The notes beneath the pieces are model-generated. The model worked only from the letters and a program-made list of their open reading frames with translations. It searched no databases and was not told the origin of the DNA. From positions 1 through 5,874 of the forward strand of contig JAGAYQ010000347.1 in NCBI GenBank assembly GCA_017940445.1: DNA of 5,874 bases, in the 5' to 3' direction. The stretch's first letter is position 1, and every line of letters begins with the position of its first letter. Both the position numbers and the translations under genes were made by a program. Below are positions 1 through 5,802 of the stretch, in pieces. This DNA is from Pyramidobacter sp. GTDB taxonomy: Bacteria; Synergistota; Synergistia; Synergistales; Dethiosulfovibrionaceae.

Positions 1-335
1 GTAAATCCCAGCGCGTCAAAATCCTTCAGTGCCCGCCCTGACTCGACGGAGCCAAGCGGCGTCCGTGATGCCCGAAGCATGGCTTCCATGTCGATCCACG
101 GGCAGTAGGCGCGCTCCGCGTCGATCCCTTCAAGCGCCTTCGTCCGGGGATACAGCAGCTGGAATCCCAGATAGCTCATGCCCACTTCATACACGTCAGG
201 AAAGCAGAAGCACAGGCGAAGATCCGCCTTTTCCTTCGGCTTTGTGCTTCCCCATTCGGAAGCGGCGTAGCGCGAAGGCCATTTCGCTCCGGCGATCAGC
301 GGCCAGCGGGGATCGTCAAATTCTTCAAATCTCAA
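1..335 (-). CDS. TIGR03960-type radical SAM / B12-binding-like protein, N-terminal part (runs off the window)
   Basis: Partial gene: the first 111 codons are present and the rest lies beyond position 1. I translated it by hand. It opens with LRFEEFDDPRWPLIAG (first Leu is the TTG start), followed by PSRY near residue 20, FPDVYEVGMSYLGFQLLY at about 45-62, and CPWIDMEAML and ESGRALKDFDALGF towards the end. The FPDxYExGMSxLG and PWxDMEA patterns are typical of the N-terminal B12-binding-like part of the TIGR03960 radical SAM family. The CxxxCxxC iron-sulfur motif would lie outside the window, so it cannot be checked. The exact reaction of this family is not known to me. The start is TTG at 335-333, because both in-frame upstream options are closed by a TGA at 344-342 and a GAAGGA ribosome site ends 9 nt before TTG. 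It follows rodA after 66 nt, as this family often does in related genomes. A true frameshifted start is less likely. Confidence 0.82.
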   Translation of the reverse strand, partial: MRFEEFDDPRWPLIAGAKWPSRYAASEWGSTKPKEKADLRLCFCFPDVYEVGMSYLGFQLLYPRTKALEGIDAERAYCPWIDMEAMLRASRTPLGSVESGRALKDFDALGF

Positions 336-344
336 AATCGATCA

Positions 345-350
345 TCCTTC
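345..350 (-). promoter_or_regulatory. Shine-Dalgarno for the radical SAM gene (supports a TTG start)
   Basis: GAAGGA read on the minus strand, 9 nt before TTG at 335. There is no ATG or GTG in frame at this spacing, so this site decides the start. Two very short ORFs (ATG at 352 and ATG at 345) overlap the start region, and the stop of the first (TGA) overlaps the TTG. Confidence 0.6.
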
Positions 351-401
351 ATTTATATAACATCCGCCTCGTCGGGCGAAACACGACCAAAACGATTCCC
401 C

Positions 402-1556
402 TCAGCCCTTCTGCACGGCAATAGGGGCGCGTTCTTCCGGCACGGAATTCTCGCGCCGTTCCAGCTCGTCGGCCGCCCCCTGACGCAGGACGATGCTGAC
501 AGCCAGGATGTTCGCCAGCAGCGAACTGCCGCCGTAGCTCATGAACGGCAGCGGCAGCCCCGTCACCGGCAGCAGTCCCATGCTCATGCCGATGGACTCG
601 AACGTGTGAAACCACAGCGACGCCGACAGCGATGCCACGAGGATCTTCGTCGCCACACTGCGCGACCTCATCGCCACCCGCATCATCCGCCAGAGGATGA
701 ACGTCAGCAGCGCCAGCAGGACGAGCCCGCCGGCAAGGCCGAACTCTTCGGCGAAGACGCTGAAAATGAAATCGGTGTGCGGCTCGGGAAGAAAGCGCAG
801 CTTGCTCTGCGCCCCCTGCATAAAGCCCTTGCCCCAGAAATGTCCCGACCCTACGGCAATACGCGACTGGATCACATTATATCCCGCACCGAGCGGATCG
901 AGTTCGGGATTGATGAACACAAGGATGCGCTTTTTCTGGTACTCCTTGAGCAGCATCCAGCCCGCAGGAAGCAGCGCCAAACCCGCTCCGGTGAGCGAAA
1001 GCAAAAAGCGTTTGGGCGTGCCGGCCACCATCAGCGCGGCAAAGATCATCGTCGCGTAGACAAGCGTGCTGCCCAGATCGGGCTGCACCAACACCAGCAG
1101 CGCCGAAACACCGCCAAGCGCCAGCGCCTGCGCAAAGTTTTTCAGATTCACGGGCGGAAACTGCGTCAGATGACGGGCCATCACAAACGCCACGCCGATC
1201 TTGGCGAACTCCGCCGGCTGCACGCGCAAAAAGCCCAGATCGATCCAAGACTGAGCCCCTTTTGCCCGATGCCCGAGCACGAACAGCAGGACAAGCGTGA
1301 GACAGCAAAGCGCATAGAGCACGTAAGAATGCTCCAGGAACAGTTCGCCGTCAATCCGCAGCATGACTCCAAGCACGGCAAGCGAGACGGCCCCCCAGAT
1401 GAGCTGCCGTCCCGCGTAAAAACTTCCCATGCCGCCAGAGCCGCCGCCGGCTGAGTAGATCGTCACCACGCCGATACTGTAAACAGCGGCGACGGCAGCC
1501 AACAGCGGCCAGTCAAGCGCACTCAGCAGCGCCCGCCAGGAATACTGGCTTTTCAT
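402..1556 (-). CDS. rodA: RodA, SEDS-family peptidoglycan glycosyltransferase of the elongasome
   Basis: Polytopic inner-membrane protein of 384 residues (from ATG at 1556), the usual RodA length, with about ten hydrophobic segments. SEDS proteins polymerise lipid II into glycan strands, and RodA works with PBP2. Visible family motifs are: GAQSWIDLG near residue 105 with its conserved Trp; QPAEFAK near 114-119; QPDLGSTLVY near 159; GAGYNVIQSRIAVGSGHFWGKGF near 225-245 (written in two parts: GAGYNVIQSRIAVGSG and HFWGKGF); HTDFIFSVFAEEFG near 260, whose Asp262 fits the Asp essential in RodA enzymes; and PLPFMSYGGSSLL near 336-348. The C-terminal tail of about 25 residues is charged and cytosolic. 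A TTG one codon upstream (1559) could also start it; I prefer ATG. The ribosome site is weak (GAG 6 nt before the ATG), and minE ends only 11 nt upstream, so translation is probably coupled. FtsW is the alternative, but the mre/mrdA context argues for RodA. Confidence 0.95.
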   Translation of the reverse strand: MKSQYSWRALLSALDWPLLAAVAAVYSIGVVTIYSAGGGSGGMGSFYAGRQLIWGAVSLAVLGVMLRIDGELFLEHSYVLYALCCLTLVLLFVLGHRAKGAQSWIDLGFLRVQPAEFAKIGVAFVMARHLTQFPPVNLKNFAQALALGGVSALLVLVQPDLGSTLVYATMIFAALMVAGTPKRFLLSLTGAGLALLPAGWMLLKEYQKKRILVFINPELDPLGAGYNVIQSRIAVGSGHFWGKGFMQGAQSKLRFLPEPHTDFIFSVFAEEFGLAGGLVLLALLTFILWRMMRVAMRSRSVATKILVASLSASLWFHTFESIGMSMGLLPVTGLPLPFMSYGGSSLLANILAVSIVLRQGAADELERRENSVPEERAPIAVQKG

Positions 1557-1567
1557 CAAGCTCTGTT

Positions 1568-1849
1568 TTACTCAGCCAGTCCGGCTCTTATCCTGGCAGG
1601 GCGCTTGACGCCCTTGACATGCGCCGATACAGAGATCGCACTGCGATCCCCTTCGCTGCCCAGTTTGCAGGTCAGCGAATCATCCTCGACGACCATATAT
1701 TTAGTGATGACCTGAAGGATCTCCTCCTGCAGCTTTTGCATAAGGTCCGGTTCGAGCTCGCAGCGGTCGATCATGATAACAGCTTCAAGCCGCCTTTTCG
1801 CGTTGTCTTTCGATGTTTTTCTGCCAAAAAGATCACTGATCCAGCCCAT
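1568..1849 (-). CDS. minE: MinE, cell division topological specificity factor
   Basis: A 93-residue protein, close to the usual 85-95. MinE stimulates MinD ATPase activity and displaces MinC, driving Min oscillation so that the division ring forms only at mid-cell. The N-terminus MGWISDLFGRK looks like the amphipathic membrane-binding helix. NAKRRLEAVIMIDR (about 16-29) is the anti-MinCD segment that contacts MinD. LMQKLQEEILQVITKYM (about 36-52) and the following beta strand with a DRSAISVSAHV ending form the topological specificity domain. After that, a tail of about 15 residues with several Arg/Lys (VKRPARIRAG) extends beyond the core fold; I cannot assign it a role. minD ends 8 nt upstream and the Shine-Dalgarno is weak (an AGG overlapping the minD stop codon), suggesting translational coupling to minD, which would tie MinE amount to MinD. 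rodA begins 11 nt downstream. Confidence 0.95.
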   Translation of the reverse strand: MGWISDLFGRKTSKDNAKRRLEAVIMIDRCELEPDLMQKLQEEILQVITKYMVVEDDSLTCKLGSEGDRSAISVSAHVKGVKRPARIRAGLAE

Positions 1850-1857
1850 ATGGAGAC

Positions 1858-2835
1858 CTACTTTCTGTTAAAGATGCTCATCAGCTTGCCGAAGAACCCA
1901 GGATCCATGTTTTCAATGTCAAGGTACTCAACTTCTTCGCCCAGGATTCGGCGCGCGATGTTCGTATAAGCCGTGCCGGCGTGCGAATTATCCGTCAGCG
2001 TCAGCGGCACGCCGTCGTTGGACGACTTGACCACGGCGTCGTCCTCGGGCACCAGGCCGATCAGCTTCATGTTGAGCACGCCAAGCACGTCGTTGACCCC
2101 CAGCATGTCACCCTTGCGCATCAGCTTCGGACGCAGACGATTGATGATCAGGTGGATCCTCTTTATGCCGCGATTCTCAAGCAGTCCCGTAGCACGATCG
2201 GCAGCACGAACGGGCGCCACATCGGGCGTCGTGACAACGAGCGCTTCGTCTGCGCCAGCGGACGCATTGCGGAAGCCCGCTTCAATGCCGGCAGGGCAAT
2301 CAAAGATGACAAAGTCGAAGTCTTTTTTCAGATCGTCGCTGAGCTTTTTCATCTGCGCCTCGGTGACATCCTCTTTCTGGGCCGTCTGCGACGTGGGCAG
2401 CAGATAAAGATCATCCAGGCGCTTGTCGCGAACAAGCGCTTTTTTCAGATCACACACGCCTTTGATGACATCGACCAGGTTGTAGACGATGCGGTTTTCG
2501 AGACCGAGGATCATGTCAGTGCTGCGCAGGCCAGTGTCGCAGTCAACAATAGCGACTTTTTTGCCGAGTTTAGCCAGGGCCACAGCAATGTTGACTGCCG
2601 TCGTCGTCTTGCCGACTCCGCCCTTTCCTGAAGTTACTACGATAGTACGTCCTGCCATGGGAAGATTCCTCCTCTGACGCGATGCGTCGCTGCTTTGATG
2701 AACTGTATATTCCTGCGCATCCGCGGCGGACGCGCTTTTTACCATCTGAGCTTTCTGTTTTTTCAGCGCGGCTTCCAGTTTGCTCTTCAGCCTCGATTGA
2801 GCCTGACGTTTCCTTTTGCTGCTTTTTTTAGCCAT
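1858..2835 (-). CDS. minD: MinD, septum-site-determining ATPase, with an unusual basic N-terminal extension
   Basis: MinD is a ParA/MinD-type ATPase that dimerises on the membrane with ATP, recruits MinC, and is released by MinE. The full frame is 325 residues. The canonical protein begins at Met60 (ATG at 2658, MAGRTIVVTSGKGGVGKTT); from there it is 266 residues, the normal length. Visible are the deviant Walker A GKGGVGKTT at 70-78, the switch I segment GLRSTDMILGLENRIVYN at about 103-120, DFVIFDCPAGIEAG (switch II/Walker B) near 173-186, and a C-terminal amphipathic targeting helix GFFGKLMSIFNRK at 313-325. Residues 1-59 are not part of the MinD fold and are very basic. Two ribosome sites exist: AGGAGG 4 nt before the ATG at 2835, and AGGAGG 9 nt before the ATG at 2658. 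The true start is therefore uncertain and both may be used. The stop TAG is 8 nt before minE. Confidence 0.95.
   Translation of the reverse strand: MAKKSSKRKRQAQSRLKSKLEAALKKQKAQMVKSASAADAQEYTVHQSSDASRQRRNLPMAGRTIVVTSGKGGVGKTTTAVNIAVALAKLGKKVAIVDCDTGLRSTDMILGLENRIVYNLVDVIKGVCDLKKALVRDKRLDDLYLLPTSQTAQKEDVTEAQMKKLSDDLKKDFDFVIFDCPAGIEAGFRNASAGADEALVVTTPDVAPVRAADRATGLLENRGIKRIHLIINRLRPKLMRKGDMLGVNDVLGVLNMKLIGLVPEDDAVVKSSNDGVPLTLTDNSHAGTAYTNIARRILGEEVEYLDIENMDPGFFGKLMSIFNRK
2419..2445 (+). terminator. Terminator-like hairpin plus T-tract inside minD, antisense orientation
   Basis: On the plus strand GCGCTTGT (2419-2426), loop CGCGA, and ACAAGCGC (2432-2439) form a perfect 8-bp stem, extendable by a G-U and an A-U pair, followed at once by six T (2440-2445). 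That is the layout of an intrinsic terminator for plus-strand, antisense transcription. The same bases encode KKALVRDKR of MinD, a stretch that is conserved in the family, so codon choice alone may have produced it. On the sense strand the T-tract becomes an A-tract before the stem, so it should not end minD mRNA. Confidence 0.3.
2659..2835 (-). other. In-frame, lysine/arginine-rich 59-codon leader of minD
   Basis: This stretch is open in the minD frame with no stop between the ATG at 2835 and the canonical start at 2658. Residues 1-33 (MAKKSSKRKRQAQSRLKSKL, then EAALKKQKAQMVK) hold 13 Lys/Arg against one acidic residue and look helical, with possible coiled-coil character. Residues 34-59 are Ser/Ala/Gln-rich and linker-like. 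No hydrophobic or signal segment is present. I do not recognise a domain. It may be translated as a MinD extension, or be a leader that is open by chance. It does not look like a separate gene because it has no stop codon of its own. Confidence 0.6.
2668..2673 (-). promoter_or_regulatory. Internal Shine-Dalgarno before the canonical minD start
   Basis: AGGAGG, within AGAGGAGGAATC on the minus strand, lies 9 nt before the ATG at 2658 that opens the canonical MinD sequence (MAGRTIVVTSGKGG). Both match and spacing are ideal, better than those of the upstream site. In the long reading these bases simply encode Gln-Arg-Arg. This site is the main reason to doubt, or to duplicate, the upstream start. 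Confidence 0.7.
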
Positions 2836-2839
2836 CGCT

Positions 2840-2845
2840 CCTCCT
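2840..2845 (-). promoter_or_regulatory. Shine-Dalgarno before the upstream minD start
   Basis: AGGAGG, within CAGGAGGAGCG on the minus strand, ends 4 nt before the ATG at 2835. The match is perfect but the spacing is shorter than the usual 6-9 nt; an overlapping GGAG would sit closer still. It lies in the 21-nt gap after the minC stop codon. Confidence 0.6.
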
Positions 2846-2856
2846 GTATTTTAACT

Positions 2857-3531
2857 TTAACGCTCTTTTGGACGCGCGATCTCACTGGCGACGAACACGC
2901 CGCCCTGGACATAGATGCGCACGGGACGTCCCCACCAGGGAGACGCGCCCGGCTCCATCGCGTTGCTGATCATCGTGCCGATGCGCATCTGATTCGTCTG
3001 GTAGCTCATCGTCACGACGGAAGCGCTGTTGTCGCCCGCGCAGCCTGCATGGACCTGCCCGAGCAGCGAACCAAGCACGATGATCGAACCTGTGGCGTTG
3101 ATCTCAGCGCCGGAATGCAGGTTACCCAGCATGAGCACATCGCCTTCATGAAACAGCGACTGGCCGGAGCGAAGCGGCGTGGTCACGATCTTCAAAGCGG
3201 AACGGGCCACCAGCGGCCGGTCGCCGCTGTCGAGCTTGAAGCCCAGGGACGAAAGCACGTCGAGCGTTTCAGGAACGGTCCCCGCCCACATCGTCACCTT
3301 CAGTCCCATCGCGAAAACGACGTCGCACAGGAAGCTCCGCAGCCAGTTCTGCGACACGGTCAATTCTTTAAAATCAATGATCAGCGGGTGATCCGTGACC
3401 AGGCTCCCGGCATCGCGAAGCTCGCTCATCACCTCGATGATCCCGGGAATCAGCGTTCCTTCAAAGGTGACGCGCAGCGCGCTGCCGCTGCCTTTGAAGC
3501 TGAGCACTTTTTTACGCGAGGATTGTTCCAT
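2857..3531 (-). CDS. minC: MinC, septum-site-determining inhibitor of FtsZ
   Basis: A 224-residue protein. MinC is carried to the membrane by MinD and blocks FtsZ assembly away from mid-cell. The N-terminal domain (about 1-105; EQSSRKKVLSFKGSGSAL, later LIIDFKELTVSQNWLRSFL) is the FtsZ-inhibiting part and is, as usual, weakly conserved. The C-terminal beta-helix domain (about 115-215) carries the family hallmarks LRSGQSLFHEGDVLMLGNLH, GAEINATGSIIVLGSLLGQV, HAG and QMRIG, which mediate dimerisation and MinD binding. The reading frame is open back to a TTG at 3558, but I chose ATG at 3531 because AAAGGA lies 9 nt before it and the resulting N-terminus looks normal. mrdA ends 35 nt upstream of this ATG; minD starts 21 nt after the stop. 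Confidence 0.93.
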   Translation of the reverse strand: MEQSSRKKVLSFKGSGSALRVTFEGTLIPGIIEVMSELRDAGSLVTDHPLIIDFKELTVSQNWLRSFLCDVVFAMGLKVTMWAGTVPETLDVLSSLGFKLDSGDRPLVARSALKIVTTPLRSGQSLFHEGDVLMLGNLHSGAEINATGSIIVLGSLLGQVHAGCAGDNSASVVTMSYQTNQMRIGTMISNAMEPGASPWWGRPVRIYVQGGVFVASEIARPKER

Positions 3532-3540
3532 TCGCTCAAT

Positions 3541-3546
3541 TCCTTT
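3541..3546 (-). promoter_or_regulatory. Shine-Dalgarno of minC (selects the ATG at 3531)
   Basis: AAAGGA on the minus strand with a 9-nt spacer to the ATG at 3531. It lies downstream of the alternative TTG at 3558, which has no comparable site, so it supports the shorter MinC. Confidence 0.6.
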
Positions 3547-3566
3547 CAGTGAATGCAAAATTGTAT

Positions 3567-5339
3567 TTATCTCAGCTCGCCGCTGTTCTGGCCGAGCAGA
3601 TATGCCAGCATCCGGCCGACGAGCGGTCCGGCCACCTTGCCGCCGCTCTCGCCGCCTTCAATAAAGCAGACGACCGCATATCGCGGTTTTGAGACAGGAG
3701 CGTAGCCCGCAAACACGGCATGGTCCTTGCCATGCGCGTGCTGGACCGTTCCGGTCTTGCCCGCCATGTCAACGCCGTCGACGACAGCGCGATGACCTGT
3801 TCCGCCCTTGGCGACCACCGCGCGAAGCCCCTGCTGAACCAGCCGCAGATACTCCGGCTTCAGCCTGGCGCTGACGCCTTTCACATCGCTCGTTTTACGA
3901 ACGTGAGGGCGGTAAAACGTACCGCCGTTGGCAATCGTCGCATAGACACTGCACATCTGCAGCGGCGTGAGCAGCACATATCCCTGTCCGATCGACATGT
4001 TGACCGTGTCGCCCTTGAACCAGCCCTGACGCAGCGCCCGCTTTTTCCATTCGGGCGACGGCAGAACGCCAGACGCCTCGCCTGGCAGATCGATCCCACG
4101 GGGGCTGCCGAGCCCGAAACGGCTGCCGACTTCATCATATTTTTTCACGCCGACCTGCTGACTGGTCTCGTAAAAGTACACATCGCACGAGTCACGCAGC
4201 GCGTGAACGAACGTCTCGCGTCCGTGTCCCCGGCGCCGCCAGCAGTGATACGAATTGCTGGCCAGGTGAAAAACGCCTGGACAGGTGATCGGCGTGTTTC
4301 TGCCGACTGCGCCGGATTCGAGCGCCGCATAGCCGGTGACGGCCTTGAAGATCGAACCGGGCGAATACTGACCGTAGATCGCCCGATTGAGCATCGGGCG
4401 CGCCTTGTTGAAGTTCAGCGCGCGCCACTCGGCGCTGGAGACACCCCATGAGAGCGGGTTGGGATCGTATGTCGGATTCGAGCACATCACGATCACTTCA
4501 CCGTTGGTCACGTCGATCGCAACGATCACGCCCTGGCGGTCGCCAAGCAGCTTGAAAGCGTAACTCTGAGCGCTGAGGTCGATCGTCAGCGTCAGGTCCT
4601 CGCCGATGCCGGGCATTTTTTCGTTGAGCACGCGCCGCTGACGGCCGCGCGCGTCCACTTCAACCGCCCTCTCGCCGACGGAACCGCGCAAAGTCTTTTC
4701 ATAAAACTTTTCCACGCCCGCCTTGCCGATCACGTCACCGCCGATATAGCCCTTGTCTTCGTCCGGCTCGGCGCTGCGAAGCTCGTTTTCCGAGATCTCG
4801 CCGACATAGCCGACGATATGCGAGGCCAGCGGCCCGGCGGGATAGCTGCGCCGCCATACAGGCAGGGGAAAAAGCTCTTCGGGAAAACCGGGATCTTCGA
4901 GAAGATTCGTCATCTGCAGCATCGTCAGGTTCGAGACGAGCGAGATCGCCCGGTACGGCGCCCAAAACAGGCTTTTGATGCGCCGCTCCAGCGTTTCCGG
5001 ATCATGAGGCAGATGCGCCCGCTCCAGTGAGGCAAGGAATTTCTGCCGCACCTCGTCTTTTCGCAGGTCGAGCGGATAGCCCATGATGTCGAACGTCATC
5101 ACATTCAGCGCCAGCGGCAGCCCGTTGCGGTCATAGATCTGACCGCGGGCCGGCGGAAGGCGCAGCAGACGGAGCCGGTTTTTCAGCGCCAAACCGACAT
5201 AACGGTCGGCCCAGAGAACTTGAAAGAGCACCAGCGCGATCGCCAGCAGCGCGAACGAACCGGCCATGCAGAAGCGCCAGAAATTCAGCCGCGTGTCTGA
5301 AAGCGAGCGCTGCGTGCTGCGCTCATAATTCTTCGTCAT
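3567..5339 (-). CDS. mrdA: Penicillin-binding protein 2, elongation-specific peptidoglycan transpeptidase
   Basis: A class B PBP of 590 residues. It crosslinks stem peptides during lateral wall growth as partner of RodA, anchored in the inner membrane with its domains in the periplasm. One membrane helix lies at about 21-43. The pedestal region contains PPARGQIYDRNGLPLA (62-77) and GGDVIGKAGVEKFYEKTLRG (200-219). The catalytic domain shows SIFK (Ser329 nucleophile, Lys332), the SCD motif (384-386, the SxD form common in PBP2), and KTGT (528-531). Near the active site Cys353, Cys366, His372 and Cys385 match the spacing of the zinc ligands described for Gram-negative PBP2. The start ATG lies inside mreD (17-nt overlap) with a modest AAGG about 10 nt upstream, which suggests translational coupling. 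A sporulation- or division-type PBP (SpoVD/FtsI) is unlikely, given the SxD motif and the mre/rodA neighbours. Confidence 0.95.
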   Translation of the reverse strand: MTKNYERSTQRSLSDTRLNFWRFCMAGSFALLAIALVLFQVLWADRYVGLALKNRLRLLRLPPARGQIYDRNGLPLALNVMTFDIMGYPLDLRKDEVRQKFLASLERAHLPHDPETLERRIKSLFWAPYRAISLVSNLTMLQMTNLLEDPGFPEELFPLPVWRRSYPAGPLASHIVGYVGEISENELRSAEPDEDKGYIGGDVIGKAGVEKFYEKTLRGSVGERAVEVDARGRQRRVLNEKMPGIGEDLTLTIDLSAQSYAFKLLGDRQGVIVAIDVTNGEVIVMCSNPTYDPNPLSWGVSSAEWRALNFNKARPMLNRAIYGQYSPGSIFKAVTGYAALESGAVGRNTPITCPGVFHLASNSYHCWRRRGHGRETFVHALRDSCDVYFYETSQQVGVKKYDEVGSRFGLGSPRGIDLPGEASGVLPSPEWKKRALRQGWFKGDTVNMSIGQGYVLLTPLQMCSVYATIANGGTFYRPHVRKTSDVKGVSARLKPEYLRLVQQGLRAVVAKGGTGHRAVVDGVDMAGKTGTVQHAHGKDHAVFAGYAPVSKPRYAVVCFIEGGESGGKVAGPLVGRMLAYLLGQNSGELR

Positions 5340-5802
5340 AGCTGTATTGCCTTGTCAAAGAGACGGCCAGGACGGCAGCGCCGGTGAAAAGCCACTGCGC
5401 GCCCGTGATCGTCAGCAGCCGCCCGGACGTGACGCTCGCATCCCAGAAGATCAGCCGGAACGGCGTCATCAGCAGACAGAGCGCACCGTGAATCACAAGA
5501 TACGGCGTCATCTTCCGCCCGTCGGTCGGAACTTCATACCAGAACCAGCGCGCGGCAAACACGGCCAGCGCATACAGCGCGGCGCACAGACCGGGCACGC
5601 CGATCCACCGCAGATCGGTCAGCAGGCCGCCGGCCACCGCCGCGGCAAGCCACGGCCAGGGGGCATCGGGCTCACGCGAACGGGTCGAGCAGTCCAGCAA
5701 TGCGACGGCAAAGAACTCCGGCGCGAGGAACGTCTGTGTCATCAGGATCTGTACGAGATCCTGAACATACCAGCACAGCGCAAGGATGAGAAATATCTTC
5801 AT
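5323..5802 (-). CDS. mreD: MreD, rod-shape-determining membrane protein
   Basis: A 159-residue, strongly hydrophobic protein, the usual MreD size. MreD sits in the inner membrane and with MreC links the cytoplasmic MreB filaments to RodA-PBP2. About five membrane segments are visible (roughly 3-20, 26-36, 51-65, 69-88, 101-118, and 131-149; the second is weak). GGLLTDLRW near 58-66 corresponds to the conserved GLLxD region of the family. Sequence conservation in MreD is low, so the call rests mainly on size, topology and its place between mreC and mrdA. GGAGGA lies 8 nt before the ATG, and that ATG overlaps the mreC stop (ATGA). The 3' end overlaps mrdA by 17 nt. Confidence 0.88.
   Translation of the reverse strand: MKIFLILALCWYVQDLVQILMTQTFLAPEFFAVALLDCSTRSREPDAPWPWLAAAVAGGLLTDLRWIGVPGLCAALYALAVFAARWFWYEVPTDGRKMTPYLVIHGALCLLMTPFRLIFWDASVTSGRLLTITGAQWLFTGAAVLAVSLTRQYSYDEEL

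Noticed and set aside
336..401. Possible promoter or terminator in the 66-nt gap between rodA and the radical SAM gene
   Set aside because: The AT-rich TTATATAA resembles a -10 element, but I found no -35 at proper spacing and the leader would be under 20 nt. The CGCC/GGCG pair there gives only a 4-bp stem with no T-tract.
606..1454. Plus-strand open frame of 282 codons opposite rodA
   Set aside because: It lies wholly opposite a clear RodA gene, is full of Arg/His/Gln repeats typical of the antisense of GC-rich coding DNA, and shows no known motif.
1970..2015. CGTGCCG ... CGGCACG inverted repeat in minD
   Set aside because: Seven-base arms separated by about 30 bases inside conserved coding sequence; expected by chance in GC-rich DNA.
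1981..2631. Plus-strand open frame of 216 codons opposite minD
   Set aside because: The minD minus-strand frame has the Walker A, switch and targeting-helix motifs; this one has none.
2695..3552. Plus-strand open frame of 285 codons opposite minC and the minD start
   Set aside because: A shadow of minC: all recognisable domains are on the minus strand, and this frame has antisense-like composition.
3532..3558. Longer MinC starting at the TTG at 3558
   Set aside because: There is no ribosome site before it, while AAAGGA is ideally placed for the ATG at 3531; the extra nine codons include the ribosome site itself.
3720..4451. Plus-strand open frame of 243 codons opposite mrdA
   Set aside because: An antisense shadow of the PBP2 transpeptidase domain.
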